From Moritella viscosa (GTDB lineage Bacteria > Pseudomonadota > Gammaproteobacteria > Enterobacterales > Moritellaceae): a stretch of 64,000 nucleotides of DNA. Below, in pieces: positions 17,520-27,363 of the stretch. The notes beneath the pieces were generated by a model, which saw nothing but the letters and a program-made list of their open reading frames with translations, did not search any database and was not told the origin of the DNA. The position numbers were made by a program, and so were the translations under genes. The DNA lies in the NCBI GenBank assembly GCA_000953735.1, contig LN554852.1, forward strand, positions 2,739,846-2,803,845. Reading direction: 5' to 3'. Numbering within the stretch: the first letter of the stretch is position 1; every line of letters starts with the position of its first letter.

Positions 17520-19769
17520 ATGACTGACATTTCGACGATAGCAACAAAAATGCCAAACCTTGAAGAACGCTTCAGTCATCAAATAGATGAACTAAATCAA
17601 GGCAAACTCTATGACCCTTTTTCTTTTTTAGGTCCACACCAAATCACAAGCGATGAGTACGAACTTAAAGTTTTCATCCCCGGTGCGCAACAGGTATTTT
17701 ATCAAGATAAAAACCACCAACGACGTTATCAACGTGTTGGTACTAGCGACCTGTTTGTTCTTAGCTTATCAAAAAAACAATACAATGCTAATTATCAACT
17801 CACCATCGCATATCCATTTTCGACCATAGACGAGCAAGACCCTTATAAATTTGCGTCAACCCTAGATCCAAAAGCCGTTTACTTATTCAACGAAGGTACG
17901 TTAGAGCAAGCCCAACGCCACTTAGGTGCACATTGGACTATCACCGGTAATATTGAAGGCGTTCGTTTTACGGTATGGGCACCAAATGCAAAATCAGTCA
18001 ATTTGATAGGTAATTTTAACCATTGGAATCCAACACGTCATCCAATGCGTAAACACCTTGATGCGGGGATCTGGGAGATATTTATTGCCGATATTGCTGA
18101 TTCTGATACCGACAATAATTACAAATTCAGTATCATTACCGAAAGTGGTGAGCGCTTAGAAAAAGCCGACCCATTTGCCTCATCAATGCAGTTACCACCA
18201 CAAACAGCATCGTGTGTCCCCACTAAAGCCACCTCTGGCGTATGGCAGAAATCACCAGCAAAAGCATGGGCAGAACGTGCAGAGCGAAACGCGATTAATG
18301 CACCTATTAGTATCTATGAAGTGCATGCAGGTTCGTGGAAACGTGACGAAAACAATCAGTTTTTAAGTTATAAAGCCATGTCTGAACAGCTTGTACCTTA
18401 TGTAAAAGAGCTTGGGTTTACGCATATCCAATTGATGCCAATCTGTGAGTTCCCGTTTGATGGTTCGTGGGGTTATCAGCCAGTTGGCTTGTTTGCTCCG
18501 ACCAGTCGTTTCGGTAGTTTAGCTGACTTCCAATTTTTTGTTGATGCTTGTCACGCTGCCAACATCGGCTTACTCATTGATTGGGTACCAGGACATTTCC
18601 CTGCCGATGCCCATGGCTTAGCACAATTTGATGGCTCACATCTTTTTGAACATGCGGATAAACGTCAAGGCTTCCATCCCGATTGGCAAACCCATATCTT
18701 TAATTATGATCGCGCCGAAGTACAAAGCTTTTTAATTTCAAATGCGCTTGCTTGGTTTGATAACTTTGCCATTGATGGTCTACGTGTTGATGCTGTGGCA
18801 TCTATGCTGTATCTCGATTACAGCCGTAAAGAAGCTGAATGGATCCCAAATCAGTATGGGGGCCGTGAAAACCTAGGTGCCATTGAATTATTAAAGCAAG
18901 TGAATCAACGTTGCTATAAAAATCATCCCGGTATCATGATGGTGGCCGAAGAATCCACAGCTTGGCCAGGTGTCACAGCGTTCACAGACCAAGGTGGTCT
19001 TGGATTTGGTTATAAATGGAACATGGGCTGGATGAACGACAGCTTAGAATACATGAGCTGCGACCCACTATATCGTCAACATCACCATCACGAAATGACC
19101 TTTTCATTAGCTTATGCATTCAGTGAAAACTTTATTTTACCGCTAAGCCATGACGAAGTTGTACACGGTAAAGGCTCACTGCTTAACAAGATGCCCGGAG
19201 ATGATTGGCAAAAATTTGCTAATTTACGTGCCTATTACGGTTTCATGTGGGCACATCCAGGTAAGAAGCTACTGTTTATGGGCTGTGAGTTTGGCCAACG
19301 TGCGGAATGGAATCATAATCAATCACTCGACTGGCATTTACTTGAGCAAGCAGAACATCAAGGTATTCAAGCGCTCATAAAAGCCTTAAATAACAGTTAC
19401 TGTCATCAACATGCCTTATTTGAGTTAGACACAGATCATCAAGGTTTTGATTGGATCGACGCAAGCAATGCCGAGCAGTCCGTATTTAGTTTTTTACGTT
19501 ATAACAAAGCAAAAGATGAACATGTGGTCGTGGTATCGAATATGACACCTTCATGCCACTCAACCTACCGCATTGGTGTACCGAGTATCGGTGAATATGA
19601 GGTTATCGTTAATACCGATGATACTCAGTTTGGCGGTAGCGGTTTTGCAAGCCAAGCGAGTTACACACCCGAATATGTTGAATGGCAAGGATTTACACAA
19701 AGTATTTATATAGCGCTACCACCGCTATCAACAGTGTACTTAGCACCCAAAACGAATAGCAAAAAATAA
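17520..19769 (+). CDS. glgB: 1,4-alpha-glucan branching enzyme
   Basis: 749 residues, slightly longer than E. coli GlgB (728). It has an N-terminal domain beginning with LYDPFSFLGPH, a CBM48 (about 140-230, VRFTVWAPNAKSVNLIGNFNHW), the GH13 barrel and a C-terminal beta domain. GH13 motifs are visible: GLRVDAVASML with the nucleophile Asp (about residue 424), VAEEST with the acid/base Glu (about 478) and LSHDEVVHGK (about 545). It cuts alpha-1,4 chains and re-attaches them as alpha-1,6 branches. Second gene of the glg operon; glgP follows 50 bp later. Confidence 0.95.
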   Translation: MTDISTIATKMPNLEERFSHQIDELNQGKLYDPFSFLGPHQITSDEYELKVFIPGAQQVFYQDKNHQRRYQRVGTSDLFVLSLSKKQYNANYQLTIAYPFSTIDEQDPYKFASTLDPKAVYLFNEGTLEQAQRHLGAHWTITGNIEGVRFTVWAPNAKSVNLIGNFNHWNPTRHPMRKHLDAGIWEIFIADIADSDTDNNYKFSIITESGERLEKADPFASSMQLPPQTASCVPTKATSGVWQKSPAKAWAERAERNAINAPISIYEVHAGSWKRDENNQFLSYKAMSEQLVPYVKELGFTHIQLMPICEFPFDGSWGYQPVGLFAPTSRFGSLADFQFFVDACHAANIGLLIDWVPGHFPADAHGLAQFDGSHLFEHADKRQGFHPDWQTHIFNYDRAEVQSFLISNALAWFDNFAIDGLRVDAVASMLYLDYSRKEAEWIPNQYGGRENLGAIELLKQVNQRCYKNHPGIMMVAEESTAWPGVTAFTDQGGLGFGYKWNMGWMNDSLEYMSCDPLYRQHHHHEMTFSLAYAFSENFILPLSHDEVVHGKGSLLNKMPGDDWQKFANLRAYYGFMWAHPGKKLLFMGCEFGQRAEWNHNQSLDWHLLEQAEHQGIQALIKALNNSYCHQHALFELDTDHQGFDWIDASNAEQSVFSFLRYNKAKDEHVVVVSNMTPSCHSTYRIGVPSIGEYEVIVNTDDTQFGGSGFASQASYTPEYVEWQGFTQSIYIALPPLSTVYLAPKTNSKK

Positions 19770-19819
19770 CCACAGTAATAAAAAATAGTTAGCCAAAATG
19801 TCATAATAAAGGAAGTAAT

Positions 19820-22318
19820 ATGTCATTAAAAAAGCATAAATCTAAAACAAACAAAGTTTGTACGTTAGAGACAAATAATGGGCCAGTGGTGAATGTCAAA
19901 ACTTTGCCTGAAGATTTAAAACGTCATTTCCATTATACCCTTGGTCGTGATGAAGTCGGTGAATCACCACAATATCTATACCATGCTTTGGCATTAACAA
20001 TCCGTGACCGCTTACTGGAAAAATCACGCGCGACAAAAAAACGACAGCAAACGCAACCGACACGTCGTGCGGCTTATATCTCATTAGAATTCTTAATGGG
20101 TCGCGCATTAGGTAACGCGGTACTAAACCTTGATTTAGAAGACAGTGTTCGTAAAGGTCTGAACCATTATAGCTGTGAATTAGAATCCATTGCAGATTCA
20201 GAACACGATGCAGGTTTAGGCAATGGTGGCCTAGGTCGATTAGCCGCTTGTTTCCTCGATAGTTGTGCAAGTTTAGCACTACCCGTAACAGGCTACGGTA
20301 TCCGTTATGAATACGGTATGTTTAATCAAAGCATCGAAAATGGTCACCAAGTCGAACATCCTGATAACTGGCTACGTGATGGTCATCCTTGGGAAATCCC
20401 CGCGCCAGAGCATAACCGCCGTATTAAATTCTTTGGCCATGTCGAAACCTATCAAGACAAAAAGGGTCACACGCACCATCAATGGATTGGTACCGAAGAT
20501 GTACTCGCTGTGCCTTATGATGTGCCCGTTCCTGGTTATCAAAACGGTATCGTTAATACGCTACGCCTTTGGAAATCAGCCGCAACAGATGAATTTGATC
20601 TAGGTGAATTCAACGCTGGTAGCTACACCGAAGCGGTTGCACGTAAAAATTTAGCTGAACAAATTACCATGGTGCTGTATCCAAACGACGCCAGTGAAAA
20701 CGGTAAAGAGCTACGTTTACGTCAGCAATACTTTCTTACATCTGCTAGCTTACAAGACATCCTTGCAGAATGGGTAAAAGTACACGGCAGTGATTTTACT
20801 GATTTTGCTAAATACCACGTATTCCAACTTAACGATACGCACCCAAGTGTGGCAGTTGCAGAACTCATGCGCCTACTCCTGGATGAGCATGATTTAGATT
20901 GGGATCTCGCGTGGCAGATCACAACGTCTACAATGGCGTACACCAACCATACCCTGTTGCCAGAAGCATTAGAAAAATGGTCTGTACATTTATTCGCACA
21001 CCTATTACCTCGCCTGCTTGAGATCATTTATGAAATCAATGCACGCTTCTTAACTGAAGTCGCTTGTCAGTGGCCTGGTGATACAGACAAACAACGCGCG
21101 TTATCAATTATTGAAGAAGGTGATGATCCACAAGTCCGCATGGCTTACCTTGCAATTGTTGGTAGCTTCTCGGTAAACGGTGTTGCTGCATTGCATACCC
21201 AGTTATTGAGTGAAGGTTTATTCAATGATTTTTATCAGCTTTCTCCAAACAAATTCAATAACAAAACAAACGGTGTAACACCACGTCGTTGGTTAGCGCA
21301 TTGTAATCCAAAACTAAGCGAACTGATTAGCGACAAGATTGGCAATGACTGGACCCGTGACCTAAGCGAAATCAGTAAACTGCGTCGTTATTATGACAAC
21401 ACCAAGTTCCATGCAAAATGGCAAGACGTTAAACAGCACAACAAACAACAACTCGCCAATTTAGTCAAAGAAGCCTGTGGTGTTGAATTCGATACCAACA
21501 TGATGTTTGACGTGCAAGTAAAACGTATGCACGAATATAAACGCCAGTTACTTAATATCCTGCATGTTATCCACCTTTACGACCGCATTCGTCGCGGTGA
21601 TACCGACGGCATGACACCGCGCTGTGTATTAATTGGTGGTAAAGCAGCGCCGGGTTATTTCATTGCTAAGTTAACGATCAAATTAATCAATAACGTTGCC
21701 GCAACGATCAATGCCGACCCCGTAGCACAACCTTGGCTACGGGTTGCATTTTTACCAAATTACAACGTAACCGCGATGGAAACTATCTGCGCAGCAACCG
21801 ATTTGTCAGAGCAGATCTCAACGGCAGGTAAAGAAGCGTCTGGCACAGGGAACATGAAATTCATGATGAATGGTGCGGCAACAATCGGTACGTTAGACGG
21901 TGCAAATATCGAAATCCGAGATGCTGTTGGTGCAGATAACTTCTTCTTATTTGGCGCTCGTAGTGAACAAGTAGCAGATATCCGCGCGAACTATAACCCA
22001 ACGCATATCATTGCCAATGATGACAAACTCAACAATGTCATGACATTACTCAACAGTGGTCATTTCAACTTATTTGAAAATGGTTTATTCCAACCATTAA
22101 TCGACTCAATTTTAAATCCGCATGATCAGTGGTTAGTTGCCCATGATTTTGCAAGCTACTGTAACGCACAACAATCAGCCGCCCTCGCCTATCAAGATAA
22201 AGAAGCATGGACACGATTAAGCATTCTAAACACAGCCGCAAGTGGCGTATTTTCAAGTGACCGAACAATTAATGAATACAATCAAGACATTTGGAAGCTA
22301 ACACAGCTGAACGCTTGA
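19820..22318 (+). CDS. glgP: Glycogen/maltodextrin phosphorylase
   Basis: 832 residues, typical for the GT35 phosphorylases. Motifs include AAYISLEFLMGRALGNAV, LGNGGLGRLAACFLDS, the family signature EASGTGNMKFMMNGAATIGT with the pyridoxal-phosphate lysine (about residue 680), and LGDANIEI-like TLDGANIEI. It releases glucose-1-phosphate from glycogen chain ends. Placement inside the glg operon supports glycogen (GlgP) rather than MalP, though the two cannot be separated with certainty by eye. A good ribosome site (AAAGGAAG) precedes the ATG. Bacterial enzymes of this family lack the animal regulatory phosphorylation peptide, and none is seen here. Confidence 0.93.
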   Translation: MSLKKHKSKTNKVCTLETNNGPVVNVKTLPEDLKRHFHYTLGRDEVGESPQYLYHALALTIRDRLLEKSRATKKRQQTQPTRRAAYISLEFLMGRALGNAVLNLDLEDSVRKGLNHYSCELESIADSEHDAGLGNGGLGRLAACFLDSCASLALPVTGYGIRYEYGMFNQSIENGHQVEHPDNWLRDGHPWEIPAPEHNRRIKFFGHVETYQDKKGHTHHQWIGTEDVLAVPYDVPVPGYQNGIVNTLRLWKSAATDEFDLGEFNAGSYTEAVARKNLAEQITMVLYPNDASENGKELRLRQQYFLTSASLQDILAEWVKVHGSDFTDFAKYHVFQLNDTHPSVAVAELMRLLLDEHDLDWDLAWQITTSTMAYTNHTLLPEALEKWSVHLFAHLLPRLLEIIYEINARFLTEVACQWPGDTDKQRALSIIEEGDDPQVRMAYLAIVGSFSVNGVAALHTQLLSEGLFNDFYQLSPNKFNNKTNGVTPRRWLAHCNPKLSELISDKIGNDWTRDLSEISKLRRYYDNTKFHAKWQDVKQHNKQQLANLVKEACGVEFDTNMMFDVQVKRMHEYKRQLLNILHVIHLYDRIRRGDTDGMTPRCVLIGGKAAPGYFIAKLTIKLINNVAATINADPVAQPWLRVAFLPNYNVTAMETICAATDLSEQISTAGKEASGTGNMKFMMNGAATIGTLDGANIEIRDAVGADNFFLFGARSEQVADIRANYNPTHIIANDDKLNNVMTLLNSGHFNLFENGLFQPLIDSILNPHDQWLVAHDFASYCNAQQSAALAYQDKEAWTRLSILNTAASGVFSSDRTINEYNQDIWKLTQLNA

Positions 22319-22378
22319 TGCTCTTATTTACAAAACGTATTTAAACCGAATTTCGACAAAAGCTTATGGAGAAGTAAT

Positions 22379-23695
22379 ATGTCAAAAGGTACACATCGCT
22401 ATATCAGTAACTTAACTAAAGATACTTATGCCCTGATACTTGCAGGCGGCAGAGGTAGCCGTTTGCATGAATTAACTGATTGGCGAGCAAAACCTGCTGT
22501 ATTTTTCGGTGGTAAATTCCGCATTATCGATTTCCCATTATCTAATTGCATTAACTCTGGGATCCGTCGTGTTGGTATCGCTACTCAATACAAATCACAC
22601 TCATTAATCCGCCACGTAAACCGTGGCTGGGGACATTTCAAGAAAGAATTGTCTGAGTCTGTAGAGATCTTACCGGCATCACAACGTTACGGAAACGATT
22701 GGTATTCAGGAACTGCAGACGCAGTATTCCAAAACATCGATATTATTCGTGCAGAAATGCCAAAATACGTCATGATATTGTCTGGTGACCACGTATATCG
22801 TATGGATTACGGTGATCTAATTGCTAAGCATGTAGAAAATGGGGCTGACATGACGGTATGCTGTATTGAAGTCGCGACAGAAGAAGCGGCTGGCCAGTTT
22901 GGTGTAATGACAGTAGACGAAGATAACCGCGTTAAGCGTTTCGACGAAAAGCCAACTCAACCAAATGAGATACCAGGTAAACCAGGCCAATGTTTAGCAT
23001 CAATGGGCAACTATGTATTTAATACTGAATTCTTATTTGATCAATTAGAAAAAGATGCGACGCGTTCAACATCTGATCGTGATTTTGGCAATGACATCAT
23101 TCCTGCAATTATTGAAGATCATCAAGTATTTGCATTCCCATTCAGCGATCCGGATAGTGACCAACAGCCGTACTGGCGTGATGTAGGTACGCTTGACTCA
23201 TTCTGGGAAGCAAATATGGAACTGGTGACACCTGAGCCACAACTTAATCTTTATGATTCAAGCTGGCCTATTTGGACATACCAAGAACAACTCCCACCAG
23301 CTAAATTTGTGTTTGATAACGATGTGCGCCGTGGTATGGCTGTTGATTCAACTGTTTCTGGTGGTTGTATTATTTCTGGTTCATCAATCCGTAAATCTCT
23401 GCTATTTTCAAATGTACATGTGCACTCATACTCAACAATTGAAGAATCGGTCATATTACCGGGTGCCGATATAGGTGAACATTGTAAATTGCGTCGTACT
23501 ATCATCGACAGTAAATGTGTATTACCAGCCGGATTAATCGTAGGCCACGATAAAGAACAAGACTTAGCAAACGGTTTCCGCGTATCCGCAAAAGGAATTA
23601 CCTTGGTAACATCGGATATGCTTAAAAGAATGGCAGAAAAAGACGCAAAATCAGCACTAGAAAAAGCAGCTAAGCAAACTGCAGAACTCGTTTAA
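22379..23695 (+). CDS. glgC: Glucose-1-phosphate adenylyltransferase (ADP-glucose pyrophosphorylase)
   Basis: 438 residues. The N-terminal nucleotidyltransferase domain opens with [24 protein letters not shown], the pyrophosphorylase motif including the GGxGxRL loop, followed by [18 protein letters not shown] and [13 protein letters not shown]. The C-terminal part (about 300-410) has the left-handed beta-helix pattern ([39 protein letters not shown]). It makes ADP-glucose, the committed and allosterically regulated step of bacterial glycogen synthesis. A strong hairpin immediately downstream (23724-23755) separates it from glgA. Confidence 0.95.
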   Translation: MSKGTHRYISNLTKDTYALILAGGRGSRLHELTDWRAKPAVFFGGKFRIIDFPLSNCINSGIRRVGIATQYKSHSLIRHVNRGWGHFKKELSESVEILPASQRYGNDWYSGTADAVFQNIDIIRAEMPKYVMILSGDHVYRMDYGDLIAKHVENGADMTVCCIEVATEEAAGQFGVMTVDEDNRVKRFDEKPTQPNEIPGKPGQCLASMGNYVFNTEFLFDQLEKDATRSTSDRDFGNDIIPAIIEDHQVFAFPFSDPDSDQQPYWRDVGTLDSFWEANMELVTPEPQLNLYDSSWPIWTYQEQLPPAKFVFDNDVRRGMAVDSTVSGGCIISGSSIRKSLLFSNVHVHSYSTIEESVILPGADIGEHCKLRRTIIDSKCVLPAGLIVGHDKEQDLANGFRVSAKGITLVTSDMLKRMAEKDAKSALEKAAKQTAELV

Positions 23696-23723
23696 TCAAT
23701 AACTGAAAATCAATGTTCTATAA

Positions 23724-23760
23724 GTAATAAGTCACTTAACTAAGTGACTTATTACTATTT
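23724..23760 (+). terminator. Terminator or attenuator between glgC and glgA
   Basis: A perfect 15-bp stem (23724-23738 and 23741-23755) around a 2-nt gap, followed by TATTTTTGTTTT. Another AATAAGTCACTT copy follows at about 23769. It should lower read-through from glgBPC into glgA. Confidence 0.75.
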
Positions 23761-23847
23761 TTGTTTTATAACAATAAGTCACTTTAATTCCACGATTATA
23801 TTTCAATAAGACAACTTTAATATTCTGCTTTTAAGGACAATTTATTC

Positions 23848-25416
23848 ATGCACGTTTTAATGATAGCCGCCGAAAATGATGCGATACCAGGTGCTAAAGT
23901 TGGTGGCGTTGCTGACGTCGTTCGGGATTTACCAAAAGCTTTACCTAACCATGATGTAAGCGTTGATGTTGTGATACCTGATTATGGTCATTACGCACAA
24001 AAGTTTGAGTCACGCCAACTTGCAAGTGTAAAAGTTGAGTTTGCAGCACAAATCGAAACCGTTACTCTATTCGAACTGTTCTTACCGGAAACACCCAATA
24101 AAGTACGTCAATTTGTACTGCAACATCCTCTATTTGGTCAAGGTGGGCATGTTTATAGCCATGACGAAGGCAACCGCCCTTTTGCTACTGACGCAACAAA
24201 ATATGCTTTGTTTAATCTTGCTGTGTGCCAACTTCTTATCGAGTCGAAATTCACCCTACCTGATGTATTACACTTACACGACTGGCACAGTGCAACAATC
24301 GCCGTATTAAACCAATACGCACCGCAATATAAAGAACTTGCTAATATCCACTCGGTTTACACCGTGCATAATATTGCCTTGCAAGGTATCCGTCCGATTG
24401 CAGGCGATGAATCAAGTTTACTACATTGGTTTCCAACACTTAATTTTGATAAAAATGCCATTTGCGATCCGCGGTATAAGCATTGTTATAACCCAATGCG
24501 TGCTGGTATCAATCTGTGTAACAAAGTCCATGTGGTATCACCGGCTTATGCGGAAGAAGTATTACACGCCAGTGATGCTAGCAATGGTTTCTTTGGTGGC
24601 GAAGGACTAGAACAAGATCTAGCAAACGCAAAACAGCAAAATCGTTTAGTCGGGATTTTAAATGGCTGTGAATATACAGACACAGTCAGTAAAAAACGTG
24701 CTAAACCATCTGTACTAAGTACTTTTTTAGCCCCTGCACAGCAACAAGTTAAGCGCTGGTTAGCGCAGTCTGAACATTTAAAAACGGTACATTACCTTGC
24801 GAATGAACAGATCAACAGTTGGAATATCCAAGCACCTTTCACTGATTTTTTAGTGACCAGCATTGGTCGTTTAACTGATCAAAAAGCACTGTTATTACGT
24901 CAGCCTTATCAAGGTAAAACAGTATTGTCTGTGTTACTTGATGATCTTGCACGCGTGAACGGCCGCATGATAATTCTAGGTTCTGGCGATACTCGCATTG
25001 AATTTGAATTCATGCAGTTAATGGCAAGTCACGATAATTTCTTATTCTTAAACGGTTATGGCCAAGCATTGTCCGATCAAATGTATCTACATGGTGATCT
25101 GTTCTTAATGCCAAGTTCATTTGAACCTTGTGGTATCAGCCAAATGTTAGCCATGCGAGCTGGTCAGCCTTGTCTCGTCCATGCTGTGGGCGGTTTAAAA
25201 GATACTGTTCAGCATCTAGAAAATGGCTTCAGTTTTAACGGTTCATCACTGCAAGAACAAAGTAATAACTTGATTAATGCCTTTAACGACGCAATCAAAC
25301 TGCACGCTAGCAAACCTAAAACATGGGCAAAGATTACAGACAACGCGAAATCAACCCGTTTCAGCTGGCAAGAAAGTACAAAGCAATATCTAGAACTCCT
25401 CTATACACACGAATAG
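23848..25416 (+). CDS. glgA: Glycogen synthase (ADP-glucose type)
   Basis: 522 residues, a little longer than E. coli GlgA (477). GT5 family: the N-terminal ADP-glucose motif is GAKVGGVADVVRDLPKAL (Lys-x-Gly-Gly, about residues 16-20); DVLHLHDWHSA and YTVHNIALQG are conserved; the C-terminal Rossmann domain has TSIGRLTDQKA and MPSSFEPCGISQMLAMRAG, the glucosyl-transfer E-x7-E region. It elongates alpha-1,4 chains from ADP-glucose. Unlike the three upstream genes it is preceded by a 150-bp gap with a terminator-like hairpin, so it may have its own promoter. An AAGGA site lies ahead of the ATG. Confidence 0.94.
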   Translation: MHVLMIAAENDAIPGAKVGGVADVVRDLPKALPNHDVSVDVVIPDYGHYAQKFESRQLASVKVEFAAQIETVTLFELFLPETPNKVRQFVLQHPLFGQGGHVYSHDEGNRPFATDATKYALFNLAVCQLLIESKFTLPDVLHLHDWHSATIAVLNQYAPQYKELANIHSVYTVHNIALQGIRPIAGDESSLLHWFPTLNFDKNAICDPRYKHCYNPMRAGINLCNKVHVVSPAYAEEVLHASDASNGFFGGEGLEQDLANAKQQNRLVGILNGCEYTDTVSKKRAKPSVLSTFLAPAQQQVKRWLAQSEHLKTVHYLANEQINSWNIQAPFTDFLVTSIGRLTDQKALLLRQPYQGKTVLSVLLDDLARVNGRMIILGSGDTRIEFEFMQLMASHDNFLFLNGYGQALSDQMYLHGDLFLMPSSFEPCGISQMLAMRAGQPCLVHAVGGLKDTVQHLENGFSFNGSSLQEQSNNLINAFNDAIKLHASKPKTWAKITDNAKSTRFSWQESTKQYLELLYTHE

Positions 25417-25453
25417 AGTGGCTAGTTTCAGGCTCATACAATGATAAATATCT

Positions 25454-25484
25454 AAACCACCCTGCTTTGCTCGGTGGTTTTTTT
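25454..25484 (+). terminator. Terminator of glgA
   Basis: AAACCACC (25454-25461) pairs with GGTGGTTT (25473-25480) and is followed by four more T. A textbook intrinsic terminator about 40 bp after the stop. Confidence 0.88.
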
Positions 25485-25629
25485 CGATTAAAAATCAATA
25501 CCTCACTGAGTATCATCTCAATCTTAGTCAATTGAAACACCCAAATAAGATCTTAACTTAATTCATAACACTAAAAATAAGATATAACCCATTCTATCTC
25601 GATCTATCTCTATCAATAACTAGTACTAA

Positions 25630-25670
25630 TTGACATAAACACAATAATTTTGATAATGATAACTATTTTC
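25630..25670 (+). promoter_or_regulatory. Sigma-70 promoter overlapped by a Fur box
   Basis: TTGACA (25630-25635), 16-nt spacer, GATAAT (25652-25657) form a strong promoter. The 19-mer GATAATGATAACTATTTTC (25652-25670) matches 16 of 19 positions of the Fur consensus GATAATGATAATCATTATC and covers the -10 box and predicted start site. Iron-dependent repression of the downstream gene is therefore expected. Confidence 0.75.
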
Positions 25671-25743
25671 ATTTGGGCGTAAGATATTATGAATATGTTC
25701 TAGGAGAAGAACTTAAATTTGTCATTACAACAAAGGATTAACA

Positions 25744-26292
25744 ATGATTAAAAAATTATCGCTATTGTGTATTTCGGGTTTTATCGCAACATCTGCACAG
25801 GCTGGTGTAGACATTCAGTGTCATAATACAGTGGAAAACCTACCGGTATCATTCAGCATCAACAGTTCTACGGCTGGATATGAATTAACTGCAACCAATG
25901 CATTAGCGACCCCTACACATTCATCTTATACGACAAGCTCTCACGTCTCAGGTATTCATCAAGCAACAATAAGACTATTTAGCGGCACAAATAATGCTGA
26001 TGTTGAATTTTCTCTTTATTACCCGTCAGTTCATGAGAAAATAAAGTCTCGTCATGAAGGTACTGATGAATATGAATATGAAGTTGCTTCGCTATTTAAT
26101 AACTTTACCGTGACACCTCAAAATCCAGAGAAAGTTCACGAAGTACCCGCGAGAACTTATGACACAACTCATTATAAAGTAAAAGGCTATAATCTAGCAT
26201 CAGCTAGATATTGGGATGGTAGTCAAGGTCATTCTTATTACGGCTGCCATATTGTAAATAGCCCAGTGACACCTCACACTACAAAAAGTTAA
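25744..26292 (+). CDS. Putative Fur-regulated secreted protein of unknown function
   Basis: 182 residues beginning with a clear Sec signal peptide, MIKKLSLLCISGFIATSAQA, cleaved before GVDIQC. The mature part is beta-rich (LPVSFSINSSTAGYELTATNA, HQATIRLFSGTNNADVEFSLYYP) and has two cysteines, one near each end (VDIQCHN and YYGCHIV), which may form a disulfide. There are His/Tyr-rich stretches (HSYYGCH, DTTHYKV). No transmembrane barrel, haem motif or lipobox is visible. I do not recognise the family. A good AAGGA site precedes the ATG, and the Fur-box promoter about 80 bp upstream suggests expression under iron limitation. A role in iron or haem handling is inference from regulation only. Confidence 0.7.
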   Translation: MIKKLSLLCISGFIATSAQAGVDIQCHNTVENLPVSFSINSSTAGYELTATNALATPTHSSYTTSSHVSGIHQATIRLFSGTNNADVEFSLYYPSVHEKIKSRHEGTDEYEYEVASLFNNFTVTPQNPEKVHEVPARTYDTTHYKVKGYNLASARYWDGSQGHSYYGCHIVNSPVTPHTTKS

Positions 26293-26328
26293 TTAACCAA
26301 ATTTAACTTAAAAATTAAAACCGTTAAA

Positions 26329-26364
26329 TAATACGTCCGAACACGACCAATCAAGGACGTATTA
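26329..26364. terminator. Terminator-like hairpin after the secreted-protein gene
   Basis: TAATACGTCC (26329-26338) pairs perfectly with GGACGTATTA (26355-26364) around a 16-nt loop, followed by TTTATAA. The weak U-tract makes it a moderate call. Confidence 0.5.
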
Positions 26365-26449
26365 TTTATAACAAAACATGTGCTCACCATGAACAATATC
26401 GCCAAGCGGAACGAATCCACTCGTTCACGTTTAGGCAACTTACATACCT

Positions 26450-26869
26450 TTATTCGTATAAAAACTTCTCGCTAGGATCTTGAGTACTGTACTCAATTAA
26501 CTCCCACTCAAATCCAAAATTATCAAAGAAATACAATCTTTTGCGGTGCTTTTCTATCGGTGTATCAATACTTCGTTTGTATCCATGCTTCACTAAATCA
26601 CTTTCGACTTTCAAAAGGTCATCAACAACAATGGCTATATGATTAACACCGTAGTTCTTATATGTTTTTCGTGGACTATCAGGTTCTGAACCTAAGTGTG
26701 GTTCCTGAAGGGCGAAATAATATTCATCATTACCAATATGAGTCCAACGATAACTAGAAGGTGGTTTTACATCCTTTCTTACTTTGAAATCAGGCGCGAC
26801 TATTTGAATAAACTTTATCGCCTCATCTATATTTGGAACCGTGATATTTAAATGTTCAATTCTCGTCAT
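26450..26869 (-). CDS. VOC (glyoxalase/bleomycin-resistance) superfamily protein
   Basis: 139 residues with two betaalphabetabetabeta modules: RIEHLNITVPNIDEAIKFI at the start and NHIAIVVDDLLKVESDLVKHGY in the middle, then KRLYFFDNFGFEWELIEY. Candidate metal ligands are His at about 5 (IEHLN), His at about 80 (VNHIA) and the late Glu (ELIEY). The enzyme class is not determined by these motifs; members include glyoxalase I, dioxygenases and resistance proteins. Neighbours are a tautomerase and a fragment of another VOC gene, so this may be a small catabolic cluster. Confidence 0.78.
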   Translation of the reverse strand: MTRIEHLNITVPNIDEAIKFIQIVAPDFKVRKDVKPPSSYRWTHIGNDEYYFALQEPHLGSEPDSPRKTYKNYGVNHIAIVVDDLLKVESDLVKHGYKRSIDTPIEKHRKRLYFFDNFGFEWELIEYSTQDPSEKFLYE

Positions 26870-26935
26870 GAATTACTCCCATTGATATATCGCCCGTCAA
26901 ATGACAAGTAGTCATATTGCAGGCGCTTTTTATAT

Positions 26936-27136
26936 TTATTTTGCTAAGTCTTTCTTGATCTGTTTAACGCTTTTACCACCAACAGCAATATTTTCATCTG
27001 GCTGTTCTCGAATTGAAACAAGAAATAACTCTTTTGGTATACCTGTAATTTCGACGGATACATCTGTTAACTTTTCTATCAACTTCTCTTTTACATCGTC
27101 AGTTAGTTGACCTGATTCAAATGCGATAAATGGCAT
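26936..27136 (-). CDS. 4-oxalocrotonate tautomerase family protein
   Basis: The start is placed at 27136 because it gives MPFIAFESGQLTDDVKEKL: after Met removal, Pro-1 is the catalytic base of tautomerases. A longer reading from 27181 would bury that proline. The product is 66 residues, the usual monomer size (hexamers in the family). It also shows NIAVGGKSVKQIKK, the C-terminal region. The substrate is unknown. It sits between two VOC sequences and near an exporter. Confidence 0.82.
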   Translation of the reverse strand: MPFIAFESGQLTDDVKEKLIEKLTDVSVEITGIPKELFLVSIREQPDENIAVGGKSVKQIKKDLAK

Positions 27137-27201
27137 AATTTCTTCCTTAAAATATCCGTAATACGGATTATGACAACACATAACGCCGTTTTTTATCCTG
27201 A

Positions 27202-27351
27202 TTAACTTTCTTGTGAGGCGCGTTTATCTACGCGCCATGGCGGATTGAGCCTATTTTCACCAGCCCAATACAGTTTAATTTTATTGTCAGATGGATCGTG
27301 CAATATTACTTCTCGCCACAGGTAATTTTCATCTGTAGGCTCTTGCTCAGA
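27202..27351 (-). pseudogene. C-terminal fragment of a VOC-family gene
   Basis: About 50 codons are open from 27351 to a TAA at 27202-27204. They read ...DENYLWREVILHDPSDNKIKL, then YWAGENRLNPPWRVDKRASQES, which is the end of a glyoxalase-like domain (strand with Glu ligand and an NPPWR tail). An in-frame TAA lies immediately upstream (27352-27354) and no N-terminal half is found; LysE begins right after. It is therefore a truncated remnant. Confidence 0.6.
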
Positions 27352-27363
27352 TTAAGCCATCGT

